Shown here piece by piece: positions 1 through 8,832 of a DNA stretch of 64,000 bases; the first letter of the stretch is position 1, and every line of letters begins with the position of its first letter. The DNA lies in assembly GCF_001295265.1 (NCBI RefSeq), contig NZ_LJOD01000003.1, positions 268,191 to 332,190 of the forward strand, written 5' to 3'. The stretch is from Chryseobacterium indologenes (lineage in GTDB: Bacteria; Bacteroidota; Bacteroidia; Flavobacteriales; Weeksellaceae). Under the pieces are notes generated by a model. The model saw only the letters and a list, made by a program, of their open reading frames with translations, searched no databases and had not been told where the DNA came from. A program made the position numbers and the translations under genes.

Positions 1-66
1 AATAATCCGGGATCAGAAGAATTGTATTTTCAAATTGATAGATATTTAAATGATCAAATTAAAATT

Positions 67-603
67 ATGGCAATCATAAAAGAACTTTTAGGAAAAACGC
101 CTCAGATTGGTGAGGGAACTTTTTTGGCGGAAACAGCAACCATTATCGGAGATGTGACAATGGGTGAAAACTGCAGTATCTGGTATAATGCCGTGATCAG
201 AGGGGATGTTCACTACATTAAAATGGGGAATAAGGTGAATGTACAGGATAATGCTATGCTGCACTGTACTTATCAGAAGCATCCATTGAATATCGGGAAT
301 AATGTTTCCATTGGCCACAATGCCATTGTTCATGGCTGCACAGTAAAAGACAACGTTCTGATTGGAATGGGAGCTATTGTGATGGATGACTGTCTGGTAG
401 AAGAAAATTCTATTGTAGGAGCCGGTTCTGTAGTTACCCAGGGAACCCATATTAAATCCGGAGAAGTCTGGGGAGGAGTACCTGCAAAAAAAATTAAAGA
501 TATCTCTGCGCAGCTGCTTGAAGGAGAAGTGAACAGGATTGCAGATAATTATGTAAAATATTCTTCATGGTATAAGGAGAATGTAAAAGAAGTGGAAGGA
601 TAG
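67..603 (+). CDS. Gamma-class carbonic anhydrase family protein
   Basis: Left-handed beta-helix protein of the gamma carbonic anhydrase/hexapeptide-repeat family, about 178 residues, the usual length. Repeated [LIV]-G-x4 turns run through most of the chain, and the metal-ligand histidines are visible in MLHC and in IGHNAIVHGC. The family hydrates CO2 or binds related small ligands; activity here is not proven. The ATG at 67 begins MAIIKELL, the typical family start. The same frame stays open upstream to the window edge, so a longer N-terminus or fusion to an unseen gene cannot be fully excluded. A hairpin terminator follows the stop. Confidence 0.88.
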   Translation: MAIIKELLGKTPQIGEGTFLAETATIIGDVTMGENCSIWYNAVIRGDVHYIKMGNKVNVQDNAMLHCTYQKHPLNIGNNVSIGHNAIVHGCTVKDNVLIGMGAIVMDDCLVEENSIVGAGSVVTQGTHIKSGEVWGGVPAKKIKDISAQLLEGEVNRIADNYVKYSSWYKENVKEVEG

Positions 604-642
604 TACTGAAGTATAAACCTTACAGCACCTATATAAAAAAGT

Positions 643-675
643 AAAAGCTCTGTCAATTGACGGAGCTTTCGTTTT
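643..675 (+). terminator. Rho-independent terminator after the carbonic anhydrase gene
   Basis: AAAGCTC-tGTCAATTGAC-GGAGCTTT is a nearly perfect inverted repeat followed by a T-rich run (CGTTTT). It lies between the carbonic anhydrase stop and the convergent lipoprotein gene. Confidence 0.7.
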
Positions 676-757
676 AATCCTTAGTATAAACTCCTGAGCG
701 AGTTTGTTGTTGAATGATTCAACGGGATATATAACCTTTGCTTTGATTTTTTCTTTT

Positions 758-1204
758 TTATTGCTGTTCGGTGACGAGAATTGCCTTTCCGCCGGAACAT
801 TTAACAGCAGTGGGAGGCATTACCATCATACAATCGGAAGTGATGTTGTATTTTTCATTAAATGCTTTTACCTTTTCTGTATAGGCATTGATTCTCGGAA
901 GAATGGAAGTCTCTGTTTTTTTAGGATAGGCAATATACAGCATTGGTCCGCCGCAGGCTTTTGCTCCCATCGGGGCAAAAGTCCATTCAGAGGCATTGGA
1001 GCATTTTGCGGATGCTTCAGATTCTATGGATGCTTTTAATTTATCCAGCTGGGCCTGATCATATCTCTGACTGTCTTCATCAGCAGGTCTTTGTGCGATA
1101 TCTTTAGGAAGATCGGTCCCCGCATTTTTAGATGTATTACAGGAAACTAGTGTAATTGTAGCACAAAATAATAATATCGGGATATGGCTGATAACTTTTT
1201 TCAT
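758..1204 (-). CDS. Small hypothetical lipoprotein
   Basis: Short secreted protein of about 148 residues, family not recognised. It starts MKKVISHIPILLF and carries a lipoprotein signal with the cysteine in TLVSC, so it should be lipidated and envelope-anchored. The mature part has several cysteines (KCSN, KACGGP, SDCMM, VKCSGG) that could form disulfides. A longer reading frame begins upstream at 1294, but only the ATG at 1204 places the signal peptide at the N-terminus. It is divergent from the helicase gene, with 82 bases between the starts. No functional prediction is justified. Confidence 0.7.
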   Translation of the reverse strand: MKKVISHIPILLFCATITLVSCNTSKNAGTDLPKDIAQRPADEDSQRYDQAQLDKLKASIESEASAKCSNASEWTFAPMGAKACGGPMLYIAYPKKTETSILPRINAYTEKVKAFNEKYNITSDCMMVMPPTAVKCSGGKAILVTEQQ

Positions 1205-1273
1205 AAAAAAATACGTTCTGTCTGAGAATTTCCAAAACTTATGCCAAGGTAAGAAAATCAAATTCATTTTCCG

Positions 1274-1281
1274 TATTTTTG
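1274..1281 (+). promoter_or_regulatory. TAnnTTTG -7 element (TATTTTTG) just before the helicase ATG
   Basis: TATTTTTG matches the Bacteroidota -7 consensus and ends 5 bases before the ATG at 1287. The transcript would therefore be leaderless or nearly so. No clear -33 TTG is seen. Confidence 0.45.
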
Positions 1282-1286
1282 AAGCG

Positions 1287-3413
1287 ATGAACAATCATTT
1301 TTTTGATTTAATAGAGCATACCAACAGAAGTGTTTTTCTTACGGGGAAAGCAGGAACCGGCAAAACGACCTTTCTCAATGATTTTGTAAAAAGGACGAAG
1401 AAGAAGTATATCGTAGTGGCTCCTACGGGAATTGCCGCTATTAATGCAGGAGGAGTAACCATTCATTCCATGTTTGGGCTGCCTTTGAGAACTTTTTTAC
1501 CCACTACAGACCGTATTGACGGAAGCCTGGCGAATAATATTGCCGATCTGATGCCTCATTTCAAGTACAGAAAAGATAAGCTTAAGCTTTTAAGAGAAAT
1601 TGAGGTTCTTATTATTGATGAGGTTTCCATGCTCAGAGCCGATGTTCTGGATATGATGGATTTCTCACTGCGGTTTATAAGAAGAAATAACCAGCGCTTT
1701 GGCGGGGTTCAGATGCTGTTCATCGGGGACCTTTACCAGCTTCCGCCAGTGGTAAGGGATGAGCATATTTTAAAGATGTGCTATGATTCTCCTTTCTTTT
1801 TCGATAGCCTGGCAGTAAAAGATATTCCTCTTCTGACGATTGAATTAACAAAAGTGTACAGACAATCTGACGAGGAATTCCTTGAAATTCTGAATGCCAT
1901 CCGTGACGGAGATACTGCGAACATAGACTTTGATCTTCTCAATGAAAGGTATGATCCCGATTTTGAAATGGGAAACGAGTCTTACGTTTACCTGTGTTCT
2001 CACAATAAAATGGCGGATGAGATTAACCATGAAAAGCTTGCTGAAATTAAAGTAACGCCAAGCACTTATGAAGCTAAACTCTTTGGTGATTTTAAAGAAA
2101 ACCAGTTTCCGAATGAGCAGTTTTTAGAATTAAAGATCGGTGCTCAGGTGATGTTCATCAGGAATGATATTTCCGGAGAAAAAAAATATTTTAACGGAAA
2201 ACTGGGTGAAATTTCAGCACTGGATGAAAACGAAATTAAAGTAATTCTGGACGGCAGCGAAAGAGAAATTACGGTAAAAAGAGAAGTCTGGGAACAAAAA
2301 AAATACTTCCTCGATACTGAAAAAAACATCCAGGAAGAAGTACTGGGAAGCTTTGAGCAGTTCCCGATCAAGCTGGCCTGGGCGGTTACCATTCATAAAA
2401 GTCAGGGACTTACTTTTGATAAAGTGATTATTGATGCCGGAAAAAGTTTTACGGCAGGGCAGGTATATGTTGCTTTATCGAGATGCCGTACACTGGAAGG
2501 CATTGTTTTAAAATCCAGGATTACTCCGGATGTTATTTTTAAGGATAACAGGATTCTTCAGTTTCAGGGTAATACGCTTGCCAATGATAATGTAGAAGCC
2601 ATCCTGAATAAAGAAAAATATGATTACAGCATCCGAAAAGTGCTTCGTACGGTAAACTGCTTATGGTTTCTGAAAGAAGTGGAAGACTGGAACCAGCTGT
2701 CTGTGGTCACAAAAAATATAGATCATGTTAAAACCAATCAGCTGTATGTTCAGTTGAAACATGAAATTGTGAATCTCGGAAAAATTTTTGAAAAGCTGGA
2801 AAGAGTCATCTCCCAGAAGGTCAGCAATTTTATTGAACAGAAAGAAGAATGGTCTGAGATTGAAAATAAAACCAAAGGAGCCGTTAACTTCTTTTTCGTT
2901 GAGATCCGTGATAAGGTCTTTAATCCGCTGAAAGAATTTTATGCCGAGATTAAAGGAGCAAAAGGACTGAAGCAGTATAATGAGGAGTTCAGGAACTGGC
3001 TGGAAGATATTGAAGAGTACCTGAATAGCCTGAAAGAAGCCTATCTGCTGGAAACTAAACTTTTAGATGAAAAAAATGATAAGGAGGTAAGCATGAAAAT
3101 TGCCAAGGTTCCTTCCCAGGTTCTTACTTTCCAGTTATTTGAGCAGGGAAAGACTATCGGTGAAATTGCTTTGGAAAGAGGACTGGTGAAAGAAACCGTT
3201 ATGGGCCATCTGGCGAAGTTTGCCGAGCAGGGCCTGCTGGATATTGCGAGGGTAATTACCTCAGATAAAATTAAAACTTTTGAAACAGAATTCTATAGAA
3301 ATCCCCATGAAACACTGTCCGAGTGGAAAAATGCACTGCCAAGCCATTTTGAATTCAATGAGATCAGGATTCTGATCAATCATTATAATTATAAAAAGGA
3401 AAAGAATTCATAA
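1287..3413 (+). CDS. PIF1-like ATP-dependent helicase with C-terminal helix-turn-helix
   Basis: SF1B helicase of the PIF1/RecD-like group, predicted to unwind DNA using ATP. The Walker A motif GKAGTGKTT is at about residues 20-28, Walker B IIDEVSML at about 107-115, and the C-terminal helicase motif TIHKSQGLTFD near 370. After a helical linker, residues about 610-660 (TIGEIALERGLVKETVMGHL) look like the helix-turn-helix domain often appended to this family. At 708 residues it is in the normal range for the flavobacterial form. It starts at ATG 1287, right after a -7 element. Confidence 0.85.
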   Translation: MNNHFFDLIEHTNRSVFLTGKAGTGKTTFLNDFVKRTKKKYIVVAPTGIAAINAGGVTIHSMFGLPLRTFLPTTDRIDGSLANNIADLMPHFKYRKDKLKLLREIEVLIIDEVSMLRADVLDMMDFSLRFIRRNNQRFGGVQMLFIGDLYQLPPVVRDEHILKMCYDSPFFFDSLAVKDIPLLTIELTKVYRQSDEEFLEILNAIRDGDTANIDFDLLNERYDPDFEMGNESYVYLCSHNKMADEINHEKLAEIKVTPSTYEAKLFGDFKENQFPNEQFLELKIGAQVMFIRNDISGEKKYFNGKLGEISALDENEIKVILDGSEREITVKREVWEQKKYFLDTEKNIQEEVLGSFEQFPIKLAWAVTIHKSQGLTFDKVIIDAGKSFTAGQVYVALSRCRTLEGIVLKSRITPDVIFKDNRILQFQGNTLANDNVEAILNKEKYDYSIRKVLRTVNCLWFLKEVEDWNQLSVVTKNIDHVKTNQLYVQLKHEIVNLGKIFEKLERVISQKVSNFIEQKEEWSEIENKTKGAVNFFFVEIRDKVFNPLKEFYAEIKGAKGLKQYNEEFRNWLEDIEEYLNSLKEAYLLETKLLDEKNDKEVSMKIAKVPSQVLTFQLFEQGKTIGEIALERGLVKETVMGHLAKFAEQGLLDIARVITSDKIKTFETEFYRNPHETLSEWKNALPSHFEFNEIRILINHYNYKKEKNS

Positions 3414-3454
3414 AAATTCTTTTCCTGCCTGAATTATATTTTCTCTGTCCGGAT

Positions 3455-4294
3455 TTAAAAATTAGGATACATTGCATTGATCGTAAGGATGTCTCCCTCT
3501 GTAAAACCAACTCTGTTGTAGGTAAAAGTAGTATTGTCAGCTCTTATGATAGTAGGGAGCCCATTTTTTGAATAGGAATGTGGCCAATACATCATCATTG
3601 AATTAATATTGAATGGGCCTATATCTATGCCTGAATCATAAATCTCAAAATTATGGTATTCACTTTCCCTAATATTTTCCCATAGAATAGTAATATGATC
3701 ATCTCTGTCCTGGCGGGCATGTTCGTGATAAAGTCCTATAGCGTGTCCCATTTCATGTATGATGGATTCTATAGAAATATGCTGATCCAGTGAAATATAT
3801 TGTCTTCCTCCTTGATACCCAATAGCGGCCCATCCATCCGATCCAAAAGGGCTTCCAAAGATGAATTCAACATAATCGGGCTGATTGGTACGTGGGACCC
3901 ATTGAACATTGGTTAGGTTATTATATTCATTCACTGCAATATCAATTTTATCTGCGTTAATAGTACCCATATTGTTGACAACAGTATAATAAACCACACC
4001 TCCCGGCCATCTTGACAAGGTGGCTCCTCCTTTTTTTTCTGAATTGCCCTCTGATAGCTGCTTGTCAGATAGTACAATGTCTCCCTGGAAAAAGTTCATT
4101 CCGTTTTTTCTTTCATAAGTAATGGTCTGGCCATTCAATTTTCCTTTTTTAATATTTTCAATATTAGAGGTGTTTGTCTGTACCTCCGTTACAGGTTCTT
4201 CGTTGTTTCCACTGCAGGATGTTAAAATTGCAGCAATCATAAAACCTGTAAAGATTGTTTTTTTTGCTGAAAACTTTTGATAGCTTTTGTTCAT
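3455..4294 (-). CDS. Astacin-family (M12A) metallopeptidase lipoprotein
   Basis: Zinc endopeptidase of family M12A, resembling flavastacin-type enzymes of flavobacteria. A lipoprotein signal ends with C27 (ILTSC). The astacin zinc signature HEMGHAIGLYHEH is at residues 180-192, with H180, H184 and H190 as ligands and E181 as catalytic base. A Met-turn-like segment (NSMMMYWPHSYS) follows near residue 232, with its Tyr downstream. The propeptide region (about 28-95) is short. It likely acts on the cell surface or periplasmic face on proteins or peptides. The gene is followed by the convergent end of the helicase gene, with only 41 bases between stops. Confidence 0.88.
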   Translation of the reverse strand: MNKSYQKFSAKKTIFTGFMIAAILTSCSGNNEEPVTEVQTNTSNIENIKKGKLNGQTITYERKNGMNFFQGDIVLSDKQLSEGNSEKKGGATLSRWPGGVVYYTVVNNMGTINADKIDIAVNEYNNLTNVQWVPRTNQPDYVEFIFGSPFGSDGWAAIGYQGGRQYISLDQHISIESIIHEMGHAIGLYHEHARQDRDDHITILWENIRESEYHNFEIYDSGIDIGPFNINSMMMYWPHSYSKNGLPTIIRADNTTFTYNRVGFTEGDILTINAMYPNF

Positions 4295-4548
4295 AATAAT
4301 ATTTTTAATGGTTTTGATAATTTATTTAAATGTGTATTATTGTGTGAATTTAATATTTATTTTTGATTTTTAATGAAATAATGATATTTTATATTTATAT
4401 TTTGTTGTTAATTGATATTTTGTAAAATGTATAAAATGTGTGTGTTAAAAAGTAATCTAGAATATTTTTCATTGTTTTAAATTTTTATTAAAATTCATTT
4501 ATAAAAACTATAGATAATGTTTAAAACTTTTCCAATAGTTTTTCCATG

Positions 4549-4564
4549 AACTGACCAATCGGTT
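4549..4564. promoter_or_regulatory. Imperfect dyad, possible operator for the LLM oxidoreductase gene
   Basis: AACTGACCAATCGGTT is an imperfect inverted repeat (5 of 7 positions pair between AACTGAC and ATCGGTT). It lies about 40 bases upstream of the -7 element. Its GACC...GGT core resembles operators bound by TetR-family repressors, but no such regulator lies next to it. Confidence 0.3.
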
Positions 4565-4604
4565 TTATTAATTACAAAAAGTAACTAATACAGTTTTTAA
4601 GCTT

Positions 4605-4612
4605 TAAATTTG
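4605..4612 (+). promoter_or_regulatory. TAnnTTTG -7 element (TAAATTTG)
   Basis: TAAATTTG matches the Bacteroidota -7 consensus 27 bases before the ATG of the LLM oxidoreductase. No clear TTG is seen at -33. Confidence 0.45.
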
Positions 4613-4639
4613 TTTGGTTTTAAACCTAAAATTTAAAAT

Positions 4640-5644
4640 ATGAAGAATTTTGAAATTTCTGTTTTGGATCTTGCACCGGTAAAGCAGGGGAAAAGCATTC
4701 ATGATACCTTTCAGGACAGCTTGTCTTTAGCCAATCATACTGAAAGTTTACATTATAAAAGGTTCTGGCTCGCAGAACATCATAATATGGAAAGTATTGC
4801 CAGTTCGGCTACTTCCGTCCTGATTGGATTTATTGCCAACGGAACAAAAACAATAAGAGTAGGATCAGGAGGAATTATGCTTCCCAATCACAGCTCACTG
4901 GTCATTGCCGAACAGTTCGGAACTTTGGAATCTCTTTTTCCGGGAAGAATAGACCTGGGACTGGGAAGAGCCCCGGGAACTGACGGGCTTACCGCTCAGG
5001 CATTAGGCAGAAATCCTGCCATCATTAACGAACAGTTTCCAAGACAGATCCTGGAGTTACAACGGTATTTTTCTGAAGGAAATTCAGATGCGATGGTTCG
5101 TGCCATTCCGGGGGAAGGGCTTGATATTCCGCTCTATATCCTTGGATCAAGTACAGACAGTGCATGGCTGGCCGCAGAATTAGGACTGCCTTATGCCTTT
5201 GCGGGGCATTTTGCTCCGGAGCAGATGGAAATGGCATTTAAAATTTACAGAGAACATTTTCAGCCTTCAAAACAACTGGATGCGCCCTATATCATGGCAT
5301 GTGTAAATGGTGTGGCTGCAGAAACTTCCGAAGAAGCCCATAAAATATCAACCACCTTATTCCAGGCATTTATCAACATTGTAAGAAATGACAGGAAACC
5401 TTTTGCTCCGCCGGTAGATGATATGGATGAGATCTGGTCCCCAATGGAAAAATCAATGGTGCTTCAGAAGCTGAGGTATACTTTTATCGGAGATCCATCT
5501 GAAATTGAACAAAAACTCAGGGATTTTCAGGAAAAATTCAATGTGGATGAACTGATCATCAATTCCCATATTTATGATCATCATAAAAGGCTGCGGTCTT
5601 ATGAGATTTTCAGAGAGGCGGCAAACTCATTATCCAAAGCGTAA
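4640..5644 (+). CDS. LLM-class flavin-dependent oxidoreductase
   Basis: Bacterial luciferase-like monooxygenase of the YhbW/MsnO8-like subgroup, expected to use reduced FMN to oxidise an unknown small substrate in the cytoplasm. The N-terminus (SVLDLAPV) and the motifs [10 protein letters not shown] and [13 protein letters not shown] are characteristic of the family. Its 334 residues are the full family length. It starts at ATG 4640 downstream of a -7 element and a possible TetR-type operator. It is probably monocistronic, because ribB has its own promoter after it. Confidence 0.87.
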   Translation: MKNFEISVLDLAPVKQGKSIHDTFQDSLSLANHTESLHYKRFWLAEHHNMESIASSATSVLIGFIANGTKTIRVGSGGIMLPNHSSLVIAEQFGTLESLFPGRIDLGLGRAPGTDGLTAQALGRNPAIINEQFPRQILELQRYFSEGNSDAMVRAIPGEGLDIPLYILGSSTDSAWLAAELGLPYAFAGHFAPEQMEMAFKIYREHFQPSKQLDAPYIMACVNGVAAETSEEAHKISTTLFQAFINIVRNDRKPFAPPVDDMDEIWSPMEKSMVLQKLRYTFIGDPSEIEQKLRDFQEKFNVDELIINSHIYDHHKRLRSYEIFREAANSLSKA

Positions 5645-5661
5645 CAAACCCTTTATATTAA

Positions 5662-5693
5662 TTGGCAGATGCTTATTTTTATGAGTATCTTTG
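5662..5693 (+). promoter_or_regulatory. Bacteroidota promoter of ribB
   Basis: TTG at 5662-5664 and TATCTTTG at 5686-5693 are separated by 21 bases, which fits the -33/-7 arrangement. The ribB ATG is 19 bases after the -7 element. Confidence 0.6.
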
Positions 5694-5711
5694 CACAAAT
5701 AAAAAGTAAAC

Positions 5712-6833
5712 ATGTCTGAGATTAAATTAAATACTATTCCAGAGGCTATTGAAGACCTTAAAAATGGTAAAATAATCATAGTAGTAGATGATGAAGACAG
5801 AGAAAATGAAGGAGATTTTCTTTGCGCAGCGGAACTGACAACGCCGGAAATTATCAATTTTATGGCATTTCACGGAAGAGGGCTGATCTGTATGCCGCTT
5901 CCTGAAAAAAGATGTGATGAATTAGGCCTTGAAGTAATGGTAAGCAGAAGCAGTGATCCTAAAGAAACTGCTTTTACCGTATCGGTTGATCTCCTTGGAA
6001 ACGGGACTTCTACCGGAATTTCTGCTGGTGACAGAGCCAAAACCATTTTAGCTCTGATGGACGAAAAGTCTAAACCTACAGACTTTATGAGACCAGGGCA
6101 TATCTTCCCGCTACGTGCCCGAAAAGGAGGGGTTTTAAAAAGAGCAGGACACACAGAAGCTGCGATTGATTTAACCCATCTTGCCGGACTGAAAGAAGGA
6201 GGAGTGATTTGCGAAATTATGAATGAGGACGGAACCATGTCACGGTTACCGGATCTCTATGCTTTTGCACAGAAACATGATATGAAGATTGTTTCCATTG
6301 AAGACCTGATTCATTATCAGCTTAAAAAGGGTAACCTGATCGAAAGAATAGAGGAAAGAAAAGTGAAAACAGCTTACGGTGATTATGATTTCTTTGCTTT
6401 CAGGGAAACTTCAAACGACCAGATTCATTTTGCTTTGACAAAAGGAACGTGGACGGTTGACGAGCCTGTTCTGGTGAGAGTACAGTCTTCTGATTCTTAT
6501 TTTGACGTTCTGACCAGACTGAATAACGGAGAAAAACCTTTATTGGAAAAAGTGACCAACATGGTGAATGAAGCCGGAAAAGGAGCTATTATCTTCATCA
6601 ACAACGTCTCCAACTCTGAAAATACGCTGAGAAAGCTTCAACAGTTCCTGAACTATCAGGACGGGCAGGAGCAGCACCCTACTTTAGCGTACAACTACAG
6701 AGATTACGGAATCGGAACACAGATTCTGAAAAATCTGGGAATCAATAAATTCAAAGTAATCACTCAGAATCCGAATATCAAGCCTCAGGTTGGAGGATAT
6801 GATGTAGAAGTGACTGAGCTGGTTCAGCTGTAA
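5712..6833 (+). CDS. ribB: 3,4-dihydroxy-2-butanone-4-phosphate synthase with degenerate GTP cyclohydrolase II domain
   Basis: Riboflavin biosynthesis. The N-terminal RibB domain (residues about 1-205) converts ribulose 5-phosphate to 3,4-dihydroxy-2-butanone 4-phosphate. It shows the acidic DDEDRENEGDF loop and HTEAAIDL. The C-terminal half (about 206-373) has the RibA fold signature but lacks the cysteines that bind zinc in active GTP cyclohydrolase II. The region that should read C-x-T-G-D...R-C-D-C-G instead reads SSDSYFDVLTRLNNGEK. The last part (DYGIGTQILKNLGINKFKV) still aligns. I infer a bifunctional ancestor whose RibA activity is lost, so the cell needs a separate ribA elsewhere. 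It starts at ATG 5712. Confidence 0.92.
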   Translation: MSEIKLNTIPEAIEDLKNGKIIIVVDDEDRENEGDFLCAAELTTPEIINFMAFHGRGLICMPLPEKRCDELGLEVMVSRSSDPKETAFTVSVDLLGNGTSTGISAGDRAKTILALMDEKSKPTDFMRPGHIFPLRARKGGVLKRAGHTEAAIDLTHLAGLKEGGVICEIMNEDGTMSRLPDLYAFAQKHDMKIVSIEDLIHYQLKKGNLIERIEERKVKTAYGDYDFFAFRETSNDQIHFALTKGTWTVDEPVLVRVQSSDSYFDVLTRLNNGEKPLLEKVTNMVNEAGKGAIIFINNVSNSENTLRKLQQFLNYQDGQEQHPTLAYNYRDYGIGTQILKNLGINKFKVITQNPNIKPQVGGYDVEVTELVQL

Positions 6834-6895
6834 TAAATAAACGAAAGGACAATAGTGAACCTGCCTGCTGTAAAGCTATTGAGACTATAAATTGT

Positions 6896-6928
6896 AAAAA
6901 GGTTTAGGATTTTTCTAAACCTTTTTTT
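6896..6928 (+). terminator. Strong rho-independent terminator after ribB
   Basis: AAAAAGGTTTAG, a short loop, then CTAAACCTTTTTTT gives a 12-bp stem with a T tract. It ends only 11 bases before the ATG of the next gene. Confidence 0.82.
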
Positions 6929-6939
6929 ATTTTTAAACC

Positions 6940-7521
6940 ATGACCGGGCCTTTAAAAGAACATATCAGAAAATACATAGAGATTTCAGACGAAAAACTGG
7001 AAAAATATTGCAGCGCTTTTATTCTGAGGAAGATCAATAAAAAGGAATTTCTTTTAAAGGAAGGGGAGGTCTGCATGTATGAAGGGTTCGTTCTGAAAGG
7101 ATGTTTCAAAGTATTCCGTACCAACGAAAGTGCAGATGAGCAGGTCCTGTACTTCGGTATAGAAGACTGGTGGCTTTCGGATATGGACAGCTTTATCAAT
7201 CAGATTCCTTCACAGCTTAATATTCAGGCGATTGAAGACAGCGAAATTCTTCTGATTTCCAAAGAAGACAAGGAAAGGCTTTATCTTGAACTTCCCGAAA
7301 TTGAAAGATTGATGAGGCTTAAATTTCAGATGTCTATTATTGCACTCCAGCGCCGGATTATCGATAATCTGAACAAGCCTTCGGATGAACGCTATCAGGA
7401 TTTTCTTAGAGATTATCCTCAGATTGCTCATCGTCTGACCAACATTCAGATTGCTGCCTATCTGGGAGTAACCCCTGAATTCATCAGCAGAATCCGTAGA
7501 AAAATTGTCAATAAAACGTAA
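6940..7521 (+). CDS. Crp/Fnr-family transcriptional regulator
   Basis: About 193 residues. The N-terminal cyclic-nucleotide-binding-like beta barrel (residues about 25-120, LLKEGEVCMYEGFVLKG) is followed by a short C-terminal helix-turn-helix (LTNIQIAAYLGVTPEFISRI). No Fnr iron-sulfur cysteine cluster is visible. This is the small Bacteroidota Crp subfamily whose ligand is generally unknown. The start at 6940 sits directly after the ribB terminator without an obvious ribosome-binding site or TAnnTTTG box, so its promoter is unclear. Confidence 0.85.
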   Translation: MTGPLKEHIRKYIEISDEKLEKYCSAFILRKINKKEFLLKEGEVCMYEGFVLKGCFKVFRTNESADEQVLYFGIEDWWLSDMDSFINQIPSQLNIQAIEDSEILLISKEDKERLYLELPEIERLMRLKFQMSIIALQRRIIDNLNKPSDERYQDFLRDYPQIAHRLTNIQIAAYLGVTPEFISRIRRKIVNKT

Positions 7522-7636
7522 AGTTTGTTTAAAACCTGAGAAAAGAGTGTAGTATAAAAAGGCGGAAGTTATTTTAGAAGGAAAAAGTTAATCCGGGTTA
7601 AGACCCATTATAAGGAGTTCTACTATTCATCGAAAA

Positions 7637-7670
7637 AGCCGGAACTTAAAAAAGAACCGGCCTTGTTTTA
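7637..7670. terminator. Hairpin between convergent crp-like and fmt genes
   Basis: AAGCCGG and CCGGCcTT are inverted with one bulge and are followed by TTGTTTTA. It could end transcription from the left-hand gene. The fmt stop lies about 40 bases further on. Confidence 0.45.
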
Positions 7671-7706
7671 TATAAGACAGAACGTTAATTCCATCTTCCT
7701 TTTTAT

Positions 7707-8651
7707 TTACAAACTTATCTCTTCAAAGTTTCTGAAACCATTAAGAAAATCTTTCACAGTCATTCTCTTTTTACCTTCAAGCTGTAATTCCTGTGGAAAA
7801 TAAAGACCATCCTGTGTGTAGATTTTAAATTCATTTTTTGAAATATCAAGAGTTCCTGCCGGCCTTCCGTGATCTGTAATTTCAAATTTTCCGGCAAATA
7901 TTTTTAATCCTTTTTCTTCTTCTCCAATTTTTAAAATGGTAAATGCCGCAGGATAAGGAGACATTCCAAGAATAAACTGATGAACTGCTCCGGACGGGGC
8001 ATTCCAGTTGATGCGGGTATCTTCTTTAAAGATTTTATATGCATTTTTGGGCTGTTCTGTATTGGGTTGTGGCTTTTCTGTTATCGCATTTTCAGCAAGA
8101 CCGTCCAATGTTTTTACAACAAGTGCCGAACCCATTACCATTAAACGATCATGGAGGCTTCCTGCATTTTCATCCGGCAGAATTTCAAGCTCCTCCTGAA
8201 GAAGGATATTTCCTTCGTCTATTTTTTCATTGATGAAGAAGGTGGTTGCCCCGGTTTTCTCTTCACCATTAATCACGGCATAATTAATCGGTGCTGCGCC
8301 TCTGTAATCAGGAAGAAGGGAAGCGTGAAGATTGAATGTTCCCATTTTAGGCATTTCAAAAAGAACTTTTGGCATCATTCTGAAAGCCACGACTACAAAA
8401 ACATCAGCATCCAGCTTTCTCAGTTCTTCCAGAAATTCAGGATTTCTCAGCTTTTCAGGCTGGAAAACGGGAATATTATTTTCTACAGCATATACTTTTA
8501 CCGGGGACTGGTTTATTTTCTGTCCACGGCCACTTGCTTTGTCTGCCACCGTTACAACACCTACCACTTTATGATTCGATAAATGGATAGCTTCCAGCGA
8601 TGCTTTAGCAAACTCAGGAGTTCCTAAAAAAACAACTTTCAATGATTTCAT
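7707..8651 (-). CDS. fmt: Methionyl-tRNA formyltransferase
   Basis: Formylates the initiator Met-tRNA using 10-formyl-tetrahydrofolate. The N-terminal formyltransferase fold starts MKSLKVVFLGTPEFA. The catalytic signature N-H-x-SLLPxYRGAAPI is visible around residues 107-120, and the C-terminal OB-like domain is present, giving 314 residues, the standard length. A longer frame runs upstream to 8756, but the family start and the promoter element at 8656-8663 both fix the ATG at 8651. The transcript is probably leaderless. It lies downstream of recQ on the same strand with 181 bases between. Confidence 0.95.
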   Translation of the reverse strand: MKSLKVVFLGTPEFAKASLEAIHLSNHKVVGVVTVADKASGRGQKINQSPVKVYAVENNIPVFQPEKLRNPEFLEELRKLDADVFVVVAFRMMPKVLFEMPKMGTFNLHASLLPDYRGAAPINYAVINGEEKTGATTFFINEKIDEGNILLQEELEILPDENAGSLHDRLMVMGSALVVKTLDGLAENAITEKPQPNTEQPKNAYKIFKEDTRINWNAPSGAVHQFILGMSPYPAAFTILKIGEEEKGLKIFAGKFEITDHGRPAGTLDISKNEFKIYTQDGLYFPQELQLEGKKRMTVKDFLNGFRNFEEISL

Positions 8652-8655
8652 AGTG

Positions 8656-8663
8656 CAAAGATA
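8656..8663 (-). promoter_or_regulatory. TAnnTTTG -7 element of fmt
   Basis: Read on the minus strand it is TATCTTTG, ending 4 bases before the fmt ATG. This implies a leaderless or nearly leaderless mRNA. Confidence 0.55.
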
Positions 8664-8832
8664 AGAGTTTGGGGCGAAAGTTACAGGTCCTGTATGGCAC
8701 AGATCGGGAATGATGAATGAAATTTCAGGATTCGAGGTTGAGACTGTTATGTTCAAAGCTTAGGGTTACGCTGATAGTTTAAAGAATGCTTATCCATCTT
8801 CAATGACAACGTTATTTGCCATTCATTACTCA

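Larger units (their letters stand above)
4295..4639. other. AT-rich intergenic region between two divergent genes
   Basis: This 345-base stretch has no convincing reading frame. It is extremely AT-rich near the astacin gene. It contains a TetR-operator-like dyad at 4549-4564 and a -7 element at 4605-4612, both belonging to the oxidoreductase gene on the right. Confidence 0.6.

Noticed and set aside
1205..1273. TAnnTTTG promoter for the minus-strand lipoprotein
   Set aside because: The nearest sequence on that strand has three bases between TA and TTTG, so it does not match the consensus spacing.
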